Of a stretch of DNA of 64,000 nucleotides, positions 9,485-16,980 are shown one piece after another. The DNA lies in contig NC_020516.1 of assembly GCF_000349945.1 (NCBI RefSeq), positions 2,852,001-2,916,000 of the forward strand, given 5' to 3'. The stretch's first letter is position 1. Each line of letters starts with the position of its first letter. Position numbers and translations under genes: made by a program. Source of the DNA: Azoarcus sp. KH32C. GTDB lineage: Bacteria > Pseudomonadota > Gammaproteobacteria > Burkholderiales > Rhodocyclaceae. The notes below the pieces were generated by a model, which saw only the letters and a program-made list of their open reading frames with translations, searched no databases and was not told the origin of the DNA.

Positions 9485-10969
9485 ATGGGCCGATTTGATC
9501 CCACGAAAATTGCCGTGCCGAGCACGCACTTCATCGGAGGGCGCGCCGTCGGCGGCGCCCGAGAAACCCTCGACGTCCGCCGCCCATCCGACGGCGCGGT
9601 CTACGCGGCACTGCCGCTGGCGGATGCCAGCCTGGTGGACCACGCGGTGGAGGACGCCTGGCGCGCCTTCAAGGAGAGCGACTGGGCAAGCCGCGCCCCG
9701 CGCGACCGGGCTCGCGTCCTGCGCCGCTGGGCGGACCTCGTCGAGGCCGACGTGGCCACCCTCGCCCCCCTCGAAGCGGCGGGCTCCACCCGCCCGATCC
9801 AGAATGCCACGCACTGGGACGTGCCGTTCTGCGCCGAGGGTATCCGCTTCTTCGCAGAGTTCGCCGACAAGTGCGGCGGCGAGGTGGTCCCGACCCAGCG
9901 CGATCACCTCGGCCTGACGGTGACCGAGCCCTACGGCGTGATCGGCGCCATCGCGCCGTGGAATTTCCCGCTGGTAATGGCCTGCTGGAAGATCGCGCCG
10001 GCGCTCGCCGCCGGCAACGCGGTGGTGCTCAAGCCCTCGGAGATGACGCCCTTCTCCATCGTGCGTCTGGCCGAACTCGCGATCGCCGCCGGCATGCCGC
10101 CGGGCATCTTCAACATCGTGCAGGGCGACGGCAGGGTCGGCGACGCGCTGTGCCGCCATCCGCGCGTATCGAAGGTCACCTTCACCGGCTCCACCCGCAC
10201 CGGTGCCGCCATCATGGCCGCGTGTGCCGAAAGCGGCACCAAGCCGGTGACGCTCGAACTCGGCGGCAAGAGCCCGCAGGTGGTCTTCGCCGACGTGGCC
10301 GACGCGGACAAGGTGGCGCGACGGGTGGCGCAGGCCATTGCGACCAACGCCGGCCAAGTGTGTGTCGCCGGCTCTCGCCTCATCGTGCAGCGGGCCATCG
10401 CCGACGAGCTGATCGAGCGCATCGCCGGCGCCTTCGCCGAGCTGGTGCCGGGGCCCACCTGGGAGGCCTCGACCACGCTGTCGCCGATCATCTCGGCGCG
10501 GGAAATGAACCGCATCGACGGCATGGTGCGCGCGACCGTCGACCAGGGCGGGCGGATCCTCTGCGGCGGACGCAGCGTCGCCGAGGATAGCGGCGGCGCA
10601 TACTACCAGCCGACCATCCTCGCCGACGTGGACATGAGCATGGACGCGGTGCGCGATGAGATCTTCGGGCCGGTACTGACCGTGCAGACTTTCGAAGACG
10701 AGGCCGAGGCGATGCAGCTGGCCGCACACCCCTCGTACGGCCTGGCCGCCGGCGTGCACACCGCCGATATCAACCGCGCCCTGCGTCTCGCGCGCAGCCT
10801 GGAGGCAGGCACCGTGTGGATCAACCGTTACGGCCGTAGCTGGGACTTCGCGCTGCCCACCGGTGGCTACAAGCGCTCGGGGATCGGCAAGGACCTGGGG
10901 CGCTGCGCCTACGAGGCGAACCTGCGCACCAAGACCGTGCTGATCGACTTTGCCGCGGACGCGGCGTGA
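9485..10969 (+). CDS. NAD(P)-dependent aldehyde dehydrogenase
   Basis: A 494-residue aldehyde dehydrogenase that oxidises an aldehyde to its acid. The catalytic Cys is residue 293 in NAGQVCVAG, the general-base Glu is 258 in TLELGGKSP, and the oxyanion Asn is 160 in APWNFP. GSTRTG at 236-241 is the cofactor-binding turn. The start follows AAGGAG by seven bases. It opens the plus-strand catabolic run and is followed after 231 bases by the first HAD gene. The overall sequence is closest in style to the betaine/gamma-aminobutyraldehyde dehydrogenase branch, so an aminoaldehyde produced by the amine oxidases downstream is a reasonable but unproven substrate. Confidence 0.9.
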   Translation: MGRFDPTKIAVPSTHFIGGRAVGGARETLDVRRPSDGAVYAALPLADASLVDHAVEDAWRAFKESDWASRAPRDRARVLRRWADLVEADVATLAPLEAAGSTRPIQNATHWDVPFCAEGIRFFAEFADKCGGEVVPTQRDHLGLTVTEPYGVIGAIAPWNFPLVMACWKIAPALAAGNAVVLKPSEMTPFSIVRLAELAIAAGMPPGIFNIVQGDGRVGDALCRHPRVSKVTFTGSTRTGAAIMAACAESGTKPVTLELGGKSPQVVFADVADADKVARRVAQAIATNAGQVCVAGSRLIVQRAIADELIERIAGAFAELVPGPTWEASTTLSPIISAREMNRIDGMVRATVDQGGRILCGGRSVAEDSGGAYYQPTILADVDMSMDAVRDEIFGPVLTVQTFEDEAEAMQLAAHPSYGLAAGVHTADINRALRLARSLEAGTVWINRYGRSWDFALPTGGYKRSGIGKDLGRCAYEANLRTKTVLIDFAADAA

Positions 10970-11067
10970 GCCCACTCCGGAGCTCAGCATAATGTGCTGC
11001 GCTCCGCTTGCAATACCAAGAATCGTGTGATCCGGAAGGCCGAATATGGGACGTCCGATCAATCGTC

Positions 11068-11200
11068 GAGTGATGTAATTCTTCCACGGAAGCAGTAAGC
11101 GCGGAAGGTCTGGCAGCCCCAGACCTTCCGGCAATGTGCAACCGCCCCGGTCCATCGAGACCCCGACGCAGAAAATCCCGATCGATACAGGAGTAGACAA
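11068..11200 (+). repeat. Duplicated leader, copy A (upstream of first HAD gene)
   Basis: The 133 bases before the first HAD gene match the 97 bases before the second HAD gene (14760-14856). Shared blocks include GAGTGATGTAATTCTTCC, the CGGTCCATCGA region and the final ACAGGAGTAGACAA with the ribosome site. Copy A contains 36 extra bases, which account for a long hairpin. Weaker similarity extends further upstream (for example CAATACCA). Conservation of non-coding sequence over the duplication suggests that promoter or operator elements are retained. Confidence 0.85.
11102..11130 (+). other. Perfect 12-bp hairpin unique to leader copy A
   Basis: CGGAAGGTCTGG (11102-11113) pairs completely with CCAGACCTTCCG (11119-11130) across a 5-base loop. 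No run of T follows, so it is not a standard terminator. It lies 70 bases before the first HAD start and falls within the 36 bases absent from leader copy B. It may regulate read-through or mRNA stability between the aldehyde dehydrogenase and HAD genes, or be a small inserted palindrome. Confidence 0.7.
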
Positions 11201-11869
11201 ATGAGCAGCCTGCGGCCCAAGTACATCAGCTTCGATTGCTACGGCACCCTGATCAACTTCCAGATGGCCGAACTGGCGCGCGAACTCTTCGCCGACCGTA
11301 TCGCGCCCGAGAACATGGCGCAATTCACCACCGACTTCGCCCGCTACCGCCTGGACGAAGTGATGGGCGACTGGAGGCCGTACGACAAGTTGCTCTGCAA
11401 CTCGGTGGAACGCACCTGCAAGCGCTGGGATATCGAGTACCGCGACAACGAAGGCCTGAAGTTCTACAAGGCCGTGCCGACCTGGCAGCCGCATGCGGAC
11501 GTGCCCGCGGCCCTGGCCCGCCTGGCCACCGAGTACAAGCTGGTGATCCTGTCCAACGCCATGGACTCCCAGATCCAGGCCAGCGTGGACAAGCTGGGCG
11601 CCCCCTTCCACCGCGTCTACACCGCCCAGCAGGCCCAGGCCTACAAGCCGCGCCTGCAGGCCTTCGAGTACATGATCGAGCAACTGGACTGCAACCCGGA
11701 AGACATCCTGCACGTGTCCTCGAGCATGCGCTACGACCACCTCTCGGCGGACGACGTCGGCATCAAGAACAAGGTCTTCGTCGCCCGGGGCCACGAGCCG
11801 ATCTGGCCGGTCTGGGGCAGCCACGAGATCAAGGACCTGAGCGGGCTGCCCGCCCTGGTCGGTCTCTGA
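11201..11869 (+). CDS. HAD superfamily hydrolase, 2-haloacid-dehalogenase-like (copy A)
   Basis: A 222-residue HAD hydrolase of the type II dehalogenase branch. Motif I is FDCYGTL with nucleophile Asp12, motif II is LSNA (Ser118, Asn119), motif III Lys149 is in AYKPR, and the acidic motif IV region is HVSSSMRYDH. In true L-2-haloacid dehalogenases the equivalent of the last segment reads SSNAWD, so the Asn that helps bind substrate is not evident and dehalogenase activity should not be assumed; a phosphatase or other hydrolase role is possible. AGGAG precedes the ATG. It is nearly identical to the gene at 14857-15525 (12 differences in 222 residues). Confidence 0.85.
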   Translation: MSSLRPKYISFDCYGTLINFQMAELARELFADRIAPENMAQFTTDFARYRLDEVMGDWRPYDKLLCNSVERTCKRWDIEYRDNEGLKFYKAVPTWQPHADVPAALARLATEYKLVILSNAMDSQIQASVDKLGAPFHRVYTAQQAQAYKPRLQAFEYMIEQLDCNPEDILHVSSSMRYDHLSADDVGIKNKVFVARGHEPIWPVWGSHEIKDLSGLPALVGL

Positions 11870-11875
11870 GCGCTG

Positions 11876-11940
11876 TGCGACACAGGCTCGCGCGGGCCTG
11901 TGAGCGTCTCGTCCGTGAGAGCGATCCCGTGGGCGAGACC
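11876..11940 (+). pseudogene. Relict of an FAD amine-oxidase gene
   Basis: Just after HAD copy A, the bases 11889-11919 match an internal segment of the FAD oxidoreductase gene at 15971-16000. Read in the corresponding frame the relict gives LARACERLVRESDP, against LARACERLAREVDP in the intact protein. The few bases right after the HAD stop also resemble the sequence that follows the stop of HAD copy B. The simplest reading is that the HAD plus oxidase module was duplicated and most of the oxidase copy was then deleted, leaving this scar as the leader of the IlvD-type gene. Confidence 0.55.
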
Positions 11941-11963
11941 ATCCTTACCGCAGGGGAAAACGT

Positions 11964-13721
11964 ATGAGCGACAAGAGAACTGCATCCACCCGACCGCTGC
12001 GAAGCGCGCGCTGGTTCCGCAAGGACGACCTGCCTGGCTTCGTGCACCGCTCGACCCTGGCGGCAGCCGGATGGAGCCGCGAGGACCTGATGACGCGCCC
12101 CGTCGTGGGCATCCTCAACACCTGGTCCGACATCAACCCGTGCAATCTCAACCTTCGCGCCCTTGCGGAGGAGGTCAGGACGGGGATCCTCGAGGCGGGC
12201 GGCATCCCGTTCGAGGTTCCGCTGATGTCGATCAGCGAGAACATCATCAAGCCGACCTCGTTCCCATTCCGGAACCTGCTCGCAATGGAGGCCGAGGAGT
12301 GCATCCGCGCCTATCCCTTCGACGCGGTGGTCCTGCTCGGCGGATGTGACAAGACCCAGCCGGGGCTGCTGATGGGCGCCGCGAGCGCCGGGGTTCCGCT
12401 GATCTTCCTGGGCAGCGGCCCGGCCACACCCCGTTCGGCGACCGGCGGGGACCTGGCCAACGCTACCGGCGTCTGGCGCCTGGTGGACCAGTTGCGCGCC
12501 GGCAAGGTCTCCGAAGGCGACTTCGCCGCGTTCGAGCAGTGTGTAATGGGAACGGTGGGCCATTGCGCCGAGATGGGTACCGCCTCCTCGATGGCGACCA
12601 TCTGCGAGGCCTTGGGCGTGTCCCTGCCCGGCAGCAGCCTGGTTCCGGCGGTCGACCGCCGGCGCAATCACTACGCCCGCGAGGTGGGCCGCCGCAGCGT
12701 CCGCATGGCCGCCGAAGGCAGCCCCCGCCCGGCCGAGATCCTCGACGCGCGGGCCTTCGACAACGCCATCACCCTCCTGTGCGCGGTGGGCGGCTCGACC
12801 AACGTCATCATCCACCTGCTGGCGCTCGCCGGCCGCGTCGGCGTGCCGCTGACCCTGGACCGCTTCGACGAGATCGGCCGACGCGTGCCGCTGATCGCCA
12901 ACGTCCAGCCCGCCGGCGAACATCTGACCGAGCGGCTCATGACCGCAGGCGGCGTGCCGGCCCTGCTCAAGACCCTCAAGCCGTTCCTGCATCTCGACGC
13001 ACGCACCGTCGACGGGCGCACGATCGGAGAGATCATCGAGACCGCCGAGGTCATCGATGCGGACGTGATCCGCCCGCTGGACAAGCCGGTGAAATCGGGC
13101 GAGACGCTGGTCGTGGTGAGGGGCAACCTGGCACCGGACGGGGCGGTGATGAAGGCCTGCGCCGCGGACCCGAAACTCTTCCGTCATCGCGGCCGTGCGG
13201 TGGTTTTCGAGGACGTCCAGACCATCGCCGACCGGATCGACGATCCCGCCCTTGGCATCGACGAGAACAGCGTGCTCATCCTGCGCAACGCCGGTCCGGT
13301 GGGCGCGGCGATGCCCGAGTGGGGCATGCTGCCCCTGCCGCGTCACCTGCTGGCACGGGGCGTCCGCGACATGCTCCGCATCTCGGACGCGCGCATGAGC
13401 GGTACCGCCTACGGCGCCGCGGTGCTGCACGTCTCCCCCGAGGCAGCCGTCGGAGGTCCGCTCGCCCTGGTGCGCGACGGCGACATCATCGAGCTCGACG
13501 TTCCCGCGCGTCGCCTCGAGCTCTGTGTCGCCCCGGAAGAGCTCGAGCGCCGGCGCCAGGCGTGGCAGCCTCCGGCGCCCAAGCACACGCGCGGATACCG
13601 CAATCTCTACAACCAACACGTCGAGCAGGCGCATCGCGGCTGCGACTTCGACTTCCTCCGGGGCGCCAATGAAGAAACCCTCCCCGAAGGGCTCTTCGAT
13701 GGCTGGGTCGGAGGCTGGTAG
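11964..13721 (+). CDS. IlvD/Edd family dehydratase (sugar-acid or dihydroxy-acid dehydratase)
   Basis: A 585-residue iron-sulfur dehydratase that removes water from a 2,3-dihydroxy acid to give a 2-keto-3-deoxy acid. Expected cluster cysteines are present: Cys60 in SDINPCN, Cys128 in GGCDKTQPG and Cys201 in GHCAEMGT. The NTWSDINPCN context is like pentonate dehydratases (L-arabinonate/D-xylonate type) rather than the biosynthetic IlvD, which is consistent with its place in a catabolic block. CAGGGG precedes the start. Its leader is formed by the relict of an amine-oxidase gene. The stop is nine bases before the next gene, the second GhrA-type dehydrogenase, so the two are likely co-expressed. 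Confidence 0.88.
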   Translation: MSDKRTASTRPLRSARWFRKDDLPGFVHRSTLAAAGWSREDLMTRPVVGILNTWSDINPCNLNLRALAEEVRTGILEAGGIPFEVPLMSISENIIKPTSFPFRNLLAMEAEECIRAYPFDAVVLLGGCDKTQPGLLMGAASAGVPLIFLGSGPATPRSATGGDLANATGVWRLVDQLRAGKVSEGDFAAFEQCVMGTVGHCAEMGTASSMATICEALGVSLPGSSLVPAVDRRRNHYAREVGRRSVRMAAEGSPRPAEILDARAFDNAITLLCAVGGSTNVIIHLLALAGRVGVPLTLDRFDEIGRRVPLIANVQPAGEHLTERLMTAGGVPALLKTLKPFLHLDARTVDGRTIGEIIETAEVIDADVIRPLDKPVKSGETLVVVRGNLAPDGAVMKACAADPKLFRHRGRAVVFEDVQTIADRIDDPALGIDENSVLILRNAGPVGAAMPEWGMLPLPRHLLARGVRDMLRISDARMSGTAYGAAVLHVSPEAAVGGPLALVRDGDIIELDVPARRLELCVAPEELERRRQAWQPPAPKHTRGYRNLYNQHVEQAHRGCDFDFLRGANEETLPEGLFDGWVGGW

Positions 13722-13730
13722 GACATCAAC

Positions 13731-14657
13731 ATGAGCATTCTCTATCGATCCGATGCACCGCGTGCGGCCGCCTGGGCGAGCTATTTTGCCGAGCACGCTC
13801 CCGACCTGGACTTCCGTGTCTGGCCCGATGCCGGCAAGCTCGACGAGGTCGAATACCTGATCGCGTGGCAGGCGCCGGCCGAGTTCCTCGCCACCCTGCC
13901 CCGGCTGAAGGTGTTGTTCTCCTCGGGAGCCGGGGTCGATCACGTCGACTTCTCCGCCGTGCCGGCGCACATTCCCGTCGTCAGAATGGTCGAGCCCGGC
14001 ATCATCAACGGCATGGTGGAATATGTGAGCCTCGCCGTCCTGGCTCTGCACCGCGACTTCTTCGACTATGTGGCGGCGAAGGCGGCACGCGTCTGGAACC
14101 CCCTCGAAGTGCCGCCCGCCTCGGCCCGCAGCATCGGCGTCATGGGGATGGGTTCCCTCGGCCGCGCCGTTCTGGAGCGGCTGGGGACCTACGGTTTCCG
14201 GCTGCGCGGCTGGAACCGCTCTCTGCGCCAGATGGACGGCGTGGAGAGCTTCGCCGGCCCCGATCAGCTGCAGCCTTTCCTCGAGGGTTGCGACGTCCTG
14301 ATCTGCCTGCTGCCGCTCACCCCGGCGACCCGGGGCATCCTGAACCGCAAGCTCTTTTCGGCGCTGCCTGCCGGGGCGGCGCTCATCAACGTCGGCCGCG
14401 GCCCGCACCTCGTCGATGCGGACCTCGTCGAGGCGCTGGATTCGGGCCGGCTCTCCCGCGCGATCCTCGACGTGACCGATCCCGAGCCCCTGCCGGATGA
14501 ACACCCCTTCTGGACGCATCCGCGCGTGTTCCTGACGCCCCACGTGGCGAGCATGACCCAGCCCGAAACGGCAGCGCCGATCCTGCTGGAGAACGTTCGC
14601 CGGCACCGGCGCGGCGAGCCCCTCCTGAATCTCATCGATCGCTCCCGCGGCTATTGA
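13731..14657 (+). CDS. GhrA-type glyoxylate/hydroxypyruvate reductase, second paralogue
   Basis: A 308-residue D-2-hydroxyacid dehydrogenase, the same length as the paralogue at 7417-8343. It has the nucleotide motif VMGMGSLG, Arg in NVGRGP, Glu in DPEPLP and His in TPHVASMTQPE. The similarity between the two copies is clear along the full length, with shared PVVRM, GMVEY and LLPLT-ATRGIL blocks, but far lower than between the two HAD genes, so this is an older duplication or two separate acquisitions. It starts nine bases after the dehydratase and probably acts on the 2-oxo or 2-hydroxy acid made in the same pathway. Confidence 0.9.
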   Translation: MSILYRSDAPRAAAWASYFAEHAPDLDFRVWPDAGKLDEVEYLIAWQAPAEFLATLPRLKVLFSSGAGVDHVDFSAVPAHIPVVRMVEPGIINGMVEYVSLAVLALHRDFFDYVAAKAARVWNPLEVPPASARSIGVMGMGSLGRAVLERLGTYGFRLRGWNRSLRQMDGVESFAGPDQLQPFLEGCDVLICLLPLTPATRGILNRKLFSALPAGAALINVGRGPHLVDADLVEALDSGRLSRAILDVTDPEPLPDEHPFWTHPRVFLTPHVASMTQPETAAPILLENVRRHRRGEPLLNLIDRSRGY

Positions 14658-14759
14658 GACGGCCGCCTCCGAGGCACGGCAAAACGTGCTGCGGAGCCGA
14701 CTCAATACCAACAAATGTGCGCAGTCGGAGGTCAAAAACGGGACGAACCTACATTCATG

Positions 14760-14856
14760 GAGTGATGTAATTCTTCCACGGAAGCAATAAACGCAGAGGG
14801 TCCCGGTCCATCGATACCCCGACGCAGAAAACCCCGATCGATACAGGAGTAGACAA
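14760..14856 (+). repeat. Duplicated leader, copy B (upstream of second HAD gene)
   Basis: These 97 bases match the leader of the first HAD gene (11068-11200) apart from scattered substitutions and the absence of the 36-base block holding the 12-bp hairpin. The shared TTCTTCCACGGAAGCA includes a short inverted repeat (TTCC-AC-GGAA) that could be an operator half. The ribosome site AGGAG is identical in both. Confidence 0.85.
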
Positions 14857-15525
14857 ATGAGCAGCCTGCGGCCCAAGTACATCAGCTTTGATTGCTACGG
14901 CACCCTGATCAACTTCCAGATGGCCGACGTGGCGCGCGAGCTCTTCGCCGACCGTATCGCGCCCGAGAGCATGGCGCAATTCACGACCGACTTCGCCCGC
15001 TACCGCCTGGACGAAGTGATGGGCGACTGGAGGCCGTACGACCAGCTCCTGTGCAATGCCGTGGAGCGCACCTGCAAGCGCTGGGGTATCGAATACCGCG
15101 ACAACGAAGGCCTGAAGTTCTACAAGGCCGTGCCGACCTGGCAGCCGCATGCGGACGTGCCCGCGGCCCTGGCCCGCCTGGCCACCGAGTACAAGCTGGT
15201 GATCCTGTCCAACGCCATGGACTCCCAGATCCAGGCCAGCGTGGACAAGCTGGGCGCCCCCTTCCACCGCGTCTACACCGCCCAGCAGGCCCAGGCCTAC
15301 AAGCCGCGCCTGCAGGCCTTCGAGTACATGATCGAGCAACTGGGCTGCAACCCGGAGGACATCCTGCACGTGTCCTCGAGCATGCGCTATGACCACCTGT
15401 CGGCGGACGACGTCGGCATCAAGAACCGCGTGTTCGTTGCGCGCGGCCACGAGCCGAGCTGGCCGGTCTGGGGCGCACACGAAGTCAAGGACCTCGGCGG
15501 CCTGCCCGCTCTGGTCGGCCTCTGA
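14857..15525 (+). CDS. HAD superfamily hydrolase, 2-haloacid-dehalogenase-like (copy B)
   Basis: A 222-residue near-copy of the HAD protein at 11201-11869 with the same motifs: Asp12 nucleophile, Ser118-Asn119, Lys149 and the SSSMRYDH segment. The 12 amino-acid differences all fall within residues 24-77 and 163-214; the DNA between them (15094-15343) is base-for-base identical to 11438-11687. This pattern is expected after gene conversion or under strong selection. It is directly followed by the intact FAD amine oxidase, the arrangement from which copy A appears to have been derived. Why the pathway needs two copies is unknown; dosage or different regulation by the two leaders are possibilities. 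Confidence 0.85.
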   Translation: MSSLRPKYISFDCYGTLINFQMADVARELFADRIAPESMAQFTTDFARYRLDEVMGDWRPYDQLLCNAVERTCKRWGIEYRDNEGLKFYKAVPTWQPHADVPAALARLATEYKLVILSNAMDSQIQASVDKLGAPFHRVYTAQQAQAYKPRLQAFEYMIEQLGCNPEDILHVSSSMRYDHLSADDVGIKNRVFVARGHEPSWPVWGAHEVKDLGGLPALVGL

Positions 15526-15563
15526 CAGCGGTGCGCGACACGACCCGGATACGAGGTGAGATG

Positions 15564-16841
15564 ATGAAACTCGACTCCTACTGGCTCGACACGGCGCCCC
15601 TCTTCACCGGCGGTGAGCGCGAGCCGGTGTCCGGGCGTGTCGACGTCGCCGTGGTCGGCGGCGGCTTCACGGGTCTGTCGTCCGCGTTGGCACTTGCGCG
15701 GCGCGGCGCGTCGGTGGTGGTCTTCGAAGCCGGACGCGTGATCGGCGCAGCCTCGGGGCGCAACGGCGGCCAGTGCAACAGCGGCCTCGCCCACGACTAC
15801 GGTTCGCTCGCCGCCCGCATCGGCGCCGAGCGGGCCGCTGCCTACTACCGCGCGTACGAAGCGGCAGTGCAGACCGTCGAAGAGGTCGTCGCACGGGAGC
15901 GCATCGATTGCGGCTTCGTCCGCTGCGGCAGGCTCAAGCTTGCTGCCAAGCCGGAGCACTACGGCAAGTTGGCGCGGGCCTGTGAGCGGCTCGCCCGTGA
16001 AGTGGACCCGGCGGTGGAGATGATTCCGCCCGAGCGCATCCGCGACGAGGTCGGCTCCGACGCCTTCTTCGGCGGCCTGCTGCAGAAGACCAGCGCGCAG
16101 ATGCACGTCGGGAGGTTCGGCGTGGGGCTGGCCGAGGCGGCAACCCGCCACGGGGCAAGGATCCTGGAGAATGCCCCGGTGACCGAAATCAAGCGCCTCG
16201 GCGACGGCACTTACCGTGTGGGTTCGGCCCGCGGCAGTGTGCACGCCACACAGGTCCTGCTGGCGAGCGGCAGTTCCGCCGTGGGTCCCTTCGGCTGGTT
16301 CCGCCGCCGCCTGGTCTCGGTGGGGAGCTTCATCATCACCACCGAGCCGCTCGACCGTGCCCTGCTCGACCGTCTGCTGCCCCACCGCCGCGGCTACGTC
16401 ACGTCCAAGAACGTGGGCAACTACTTCCGCACCACCGCCGACAACCGGCTCGTCTTCGGCGGCCGGGCGCGCTTCGCGATGTCGAACCCGCGTTCCGACC
16501 AAAAGAGCGGCCGCATCCTGCGTGCGACGCTCGCCGCGACCTTCCCCGAGCTCGCGGATGCGCGCATCGACTACTGCTGGGGCGGCCTCGTGGACATGAC
16601 CGCCGACCGCCTGCCGCGCGCAGGGCAGCACGACGGCATGTTCTATTCCCTCGGCTACAGCGGCCACGGGGTGCAGATGTCGGTGCACATGGGCGAGCTC
16701 ATGGCCGACGTGATGGCCGGCAAGGCGGACGCGAACCCGTGGCGCGAGCTCGACTGGCCCGCCATCCCCGGGCATTTCGGCAAACCCTGGTTCCTCCCCT
16801 TCGTCGGGGCCTACTACCGGTTCCAAGACCTGATTCACTGA
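15564..16841 (+). CDS. FAD-dependent amine oxidase (PuuB/DadA-like)
   Basis: A flavoprotein of about 425 residues in the D-amino-acid oxidase (DAO) family, most like gamma-glutamylputrescine oxidase PuuB: the FAD dinucleotide motif VAVVGGGFTGLSSA lies near the N-terminus, followed by GRNGGQCNSG, and a late YSLGYSGHGVQMS segment that closes the flavin site. Such enzymes oxidise a primary or secondary amine to an imine, which hydrolyses to aldehyde or oxo acid plus amine. Two adjacent ATGs (15561, 15564) follow GAGGTGAG; the second has better spacing. A GTG at 15531 would extend the protein by 11 residues and is less likely. It follows HAD copy B by 38 bases. Confidence 0.88.
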   Translation: MKLDSYWLDTAPLFTGGEREPVSGRVDVAVVGGGFTGLSSALALARRGASVVVFEAGRVIGAASGRNGGQCNSGLAHDYGSLAARIGAERAAAYYRAYEAAVQTVEEVVARERIDCGFVRCGRLKLAAKPEHYGKLARACERLAREVDPAVEMIPPERIRDEVGSDAFFGGLLQKTSAQMHVGRFGVGLAEAATRHGARILENAPVTEIKRLGDGTYRVGSARGSVHATQVLLASGSSAVGPFGWFRRRLVSVGSFIITTEPLDRALLDRLLPHRRGYVTSKNVGNYFRTTADNRLVFGGRARFAMSNPRSDQKSGRILRATLAATFPELADARIDYCWGGLVDMTADRLPRAGQHDGMFYSLGYSGHGVQMSVHMGELMADVMAGKADANPWRELDWPAIPGHFGKPWFLPFVGAYYRFQDLIH

Positions 16842-16980
16842 CGCGTCGTCTAAGGAGAATGGAGAGAGAACGTCACCATTCAAGGATTGCTCGCACCACA
16901 TCGGCGCCCCCGGAAACGGCGATCTGAGTCCCGACCGGCCGCTTGCCAGACAGGGTTGTACCTCGGAGGAGAGATAAATC

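Noticed and set aside
9467..11824. A 785-codon minus-strand frame opposite the aldehyde dehydrogenase and first HAD gene
   Set aside because: Codon-bias shadow; the plus strand has clear catalytic motifs and ribosome sites.
11201..11869. Naming the HAD proteins as haloacid dehalogenases
   Set aside because: The general HAD residues are present, but the SSNAWD-type substrate segment of characterised dehalogenases is replaced by SSSMRYD, so only the superfamily call is supported.
11829..14882. A 1017-codon open frame on the minus strand
   Set aside because: It is antisense to the dehydratase and dehydrogenase genes, rich in His/Arg/Asp as expected for a GC-rich shadow, and matches no family I recognise.
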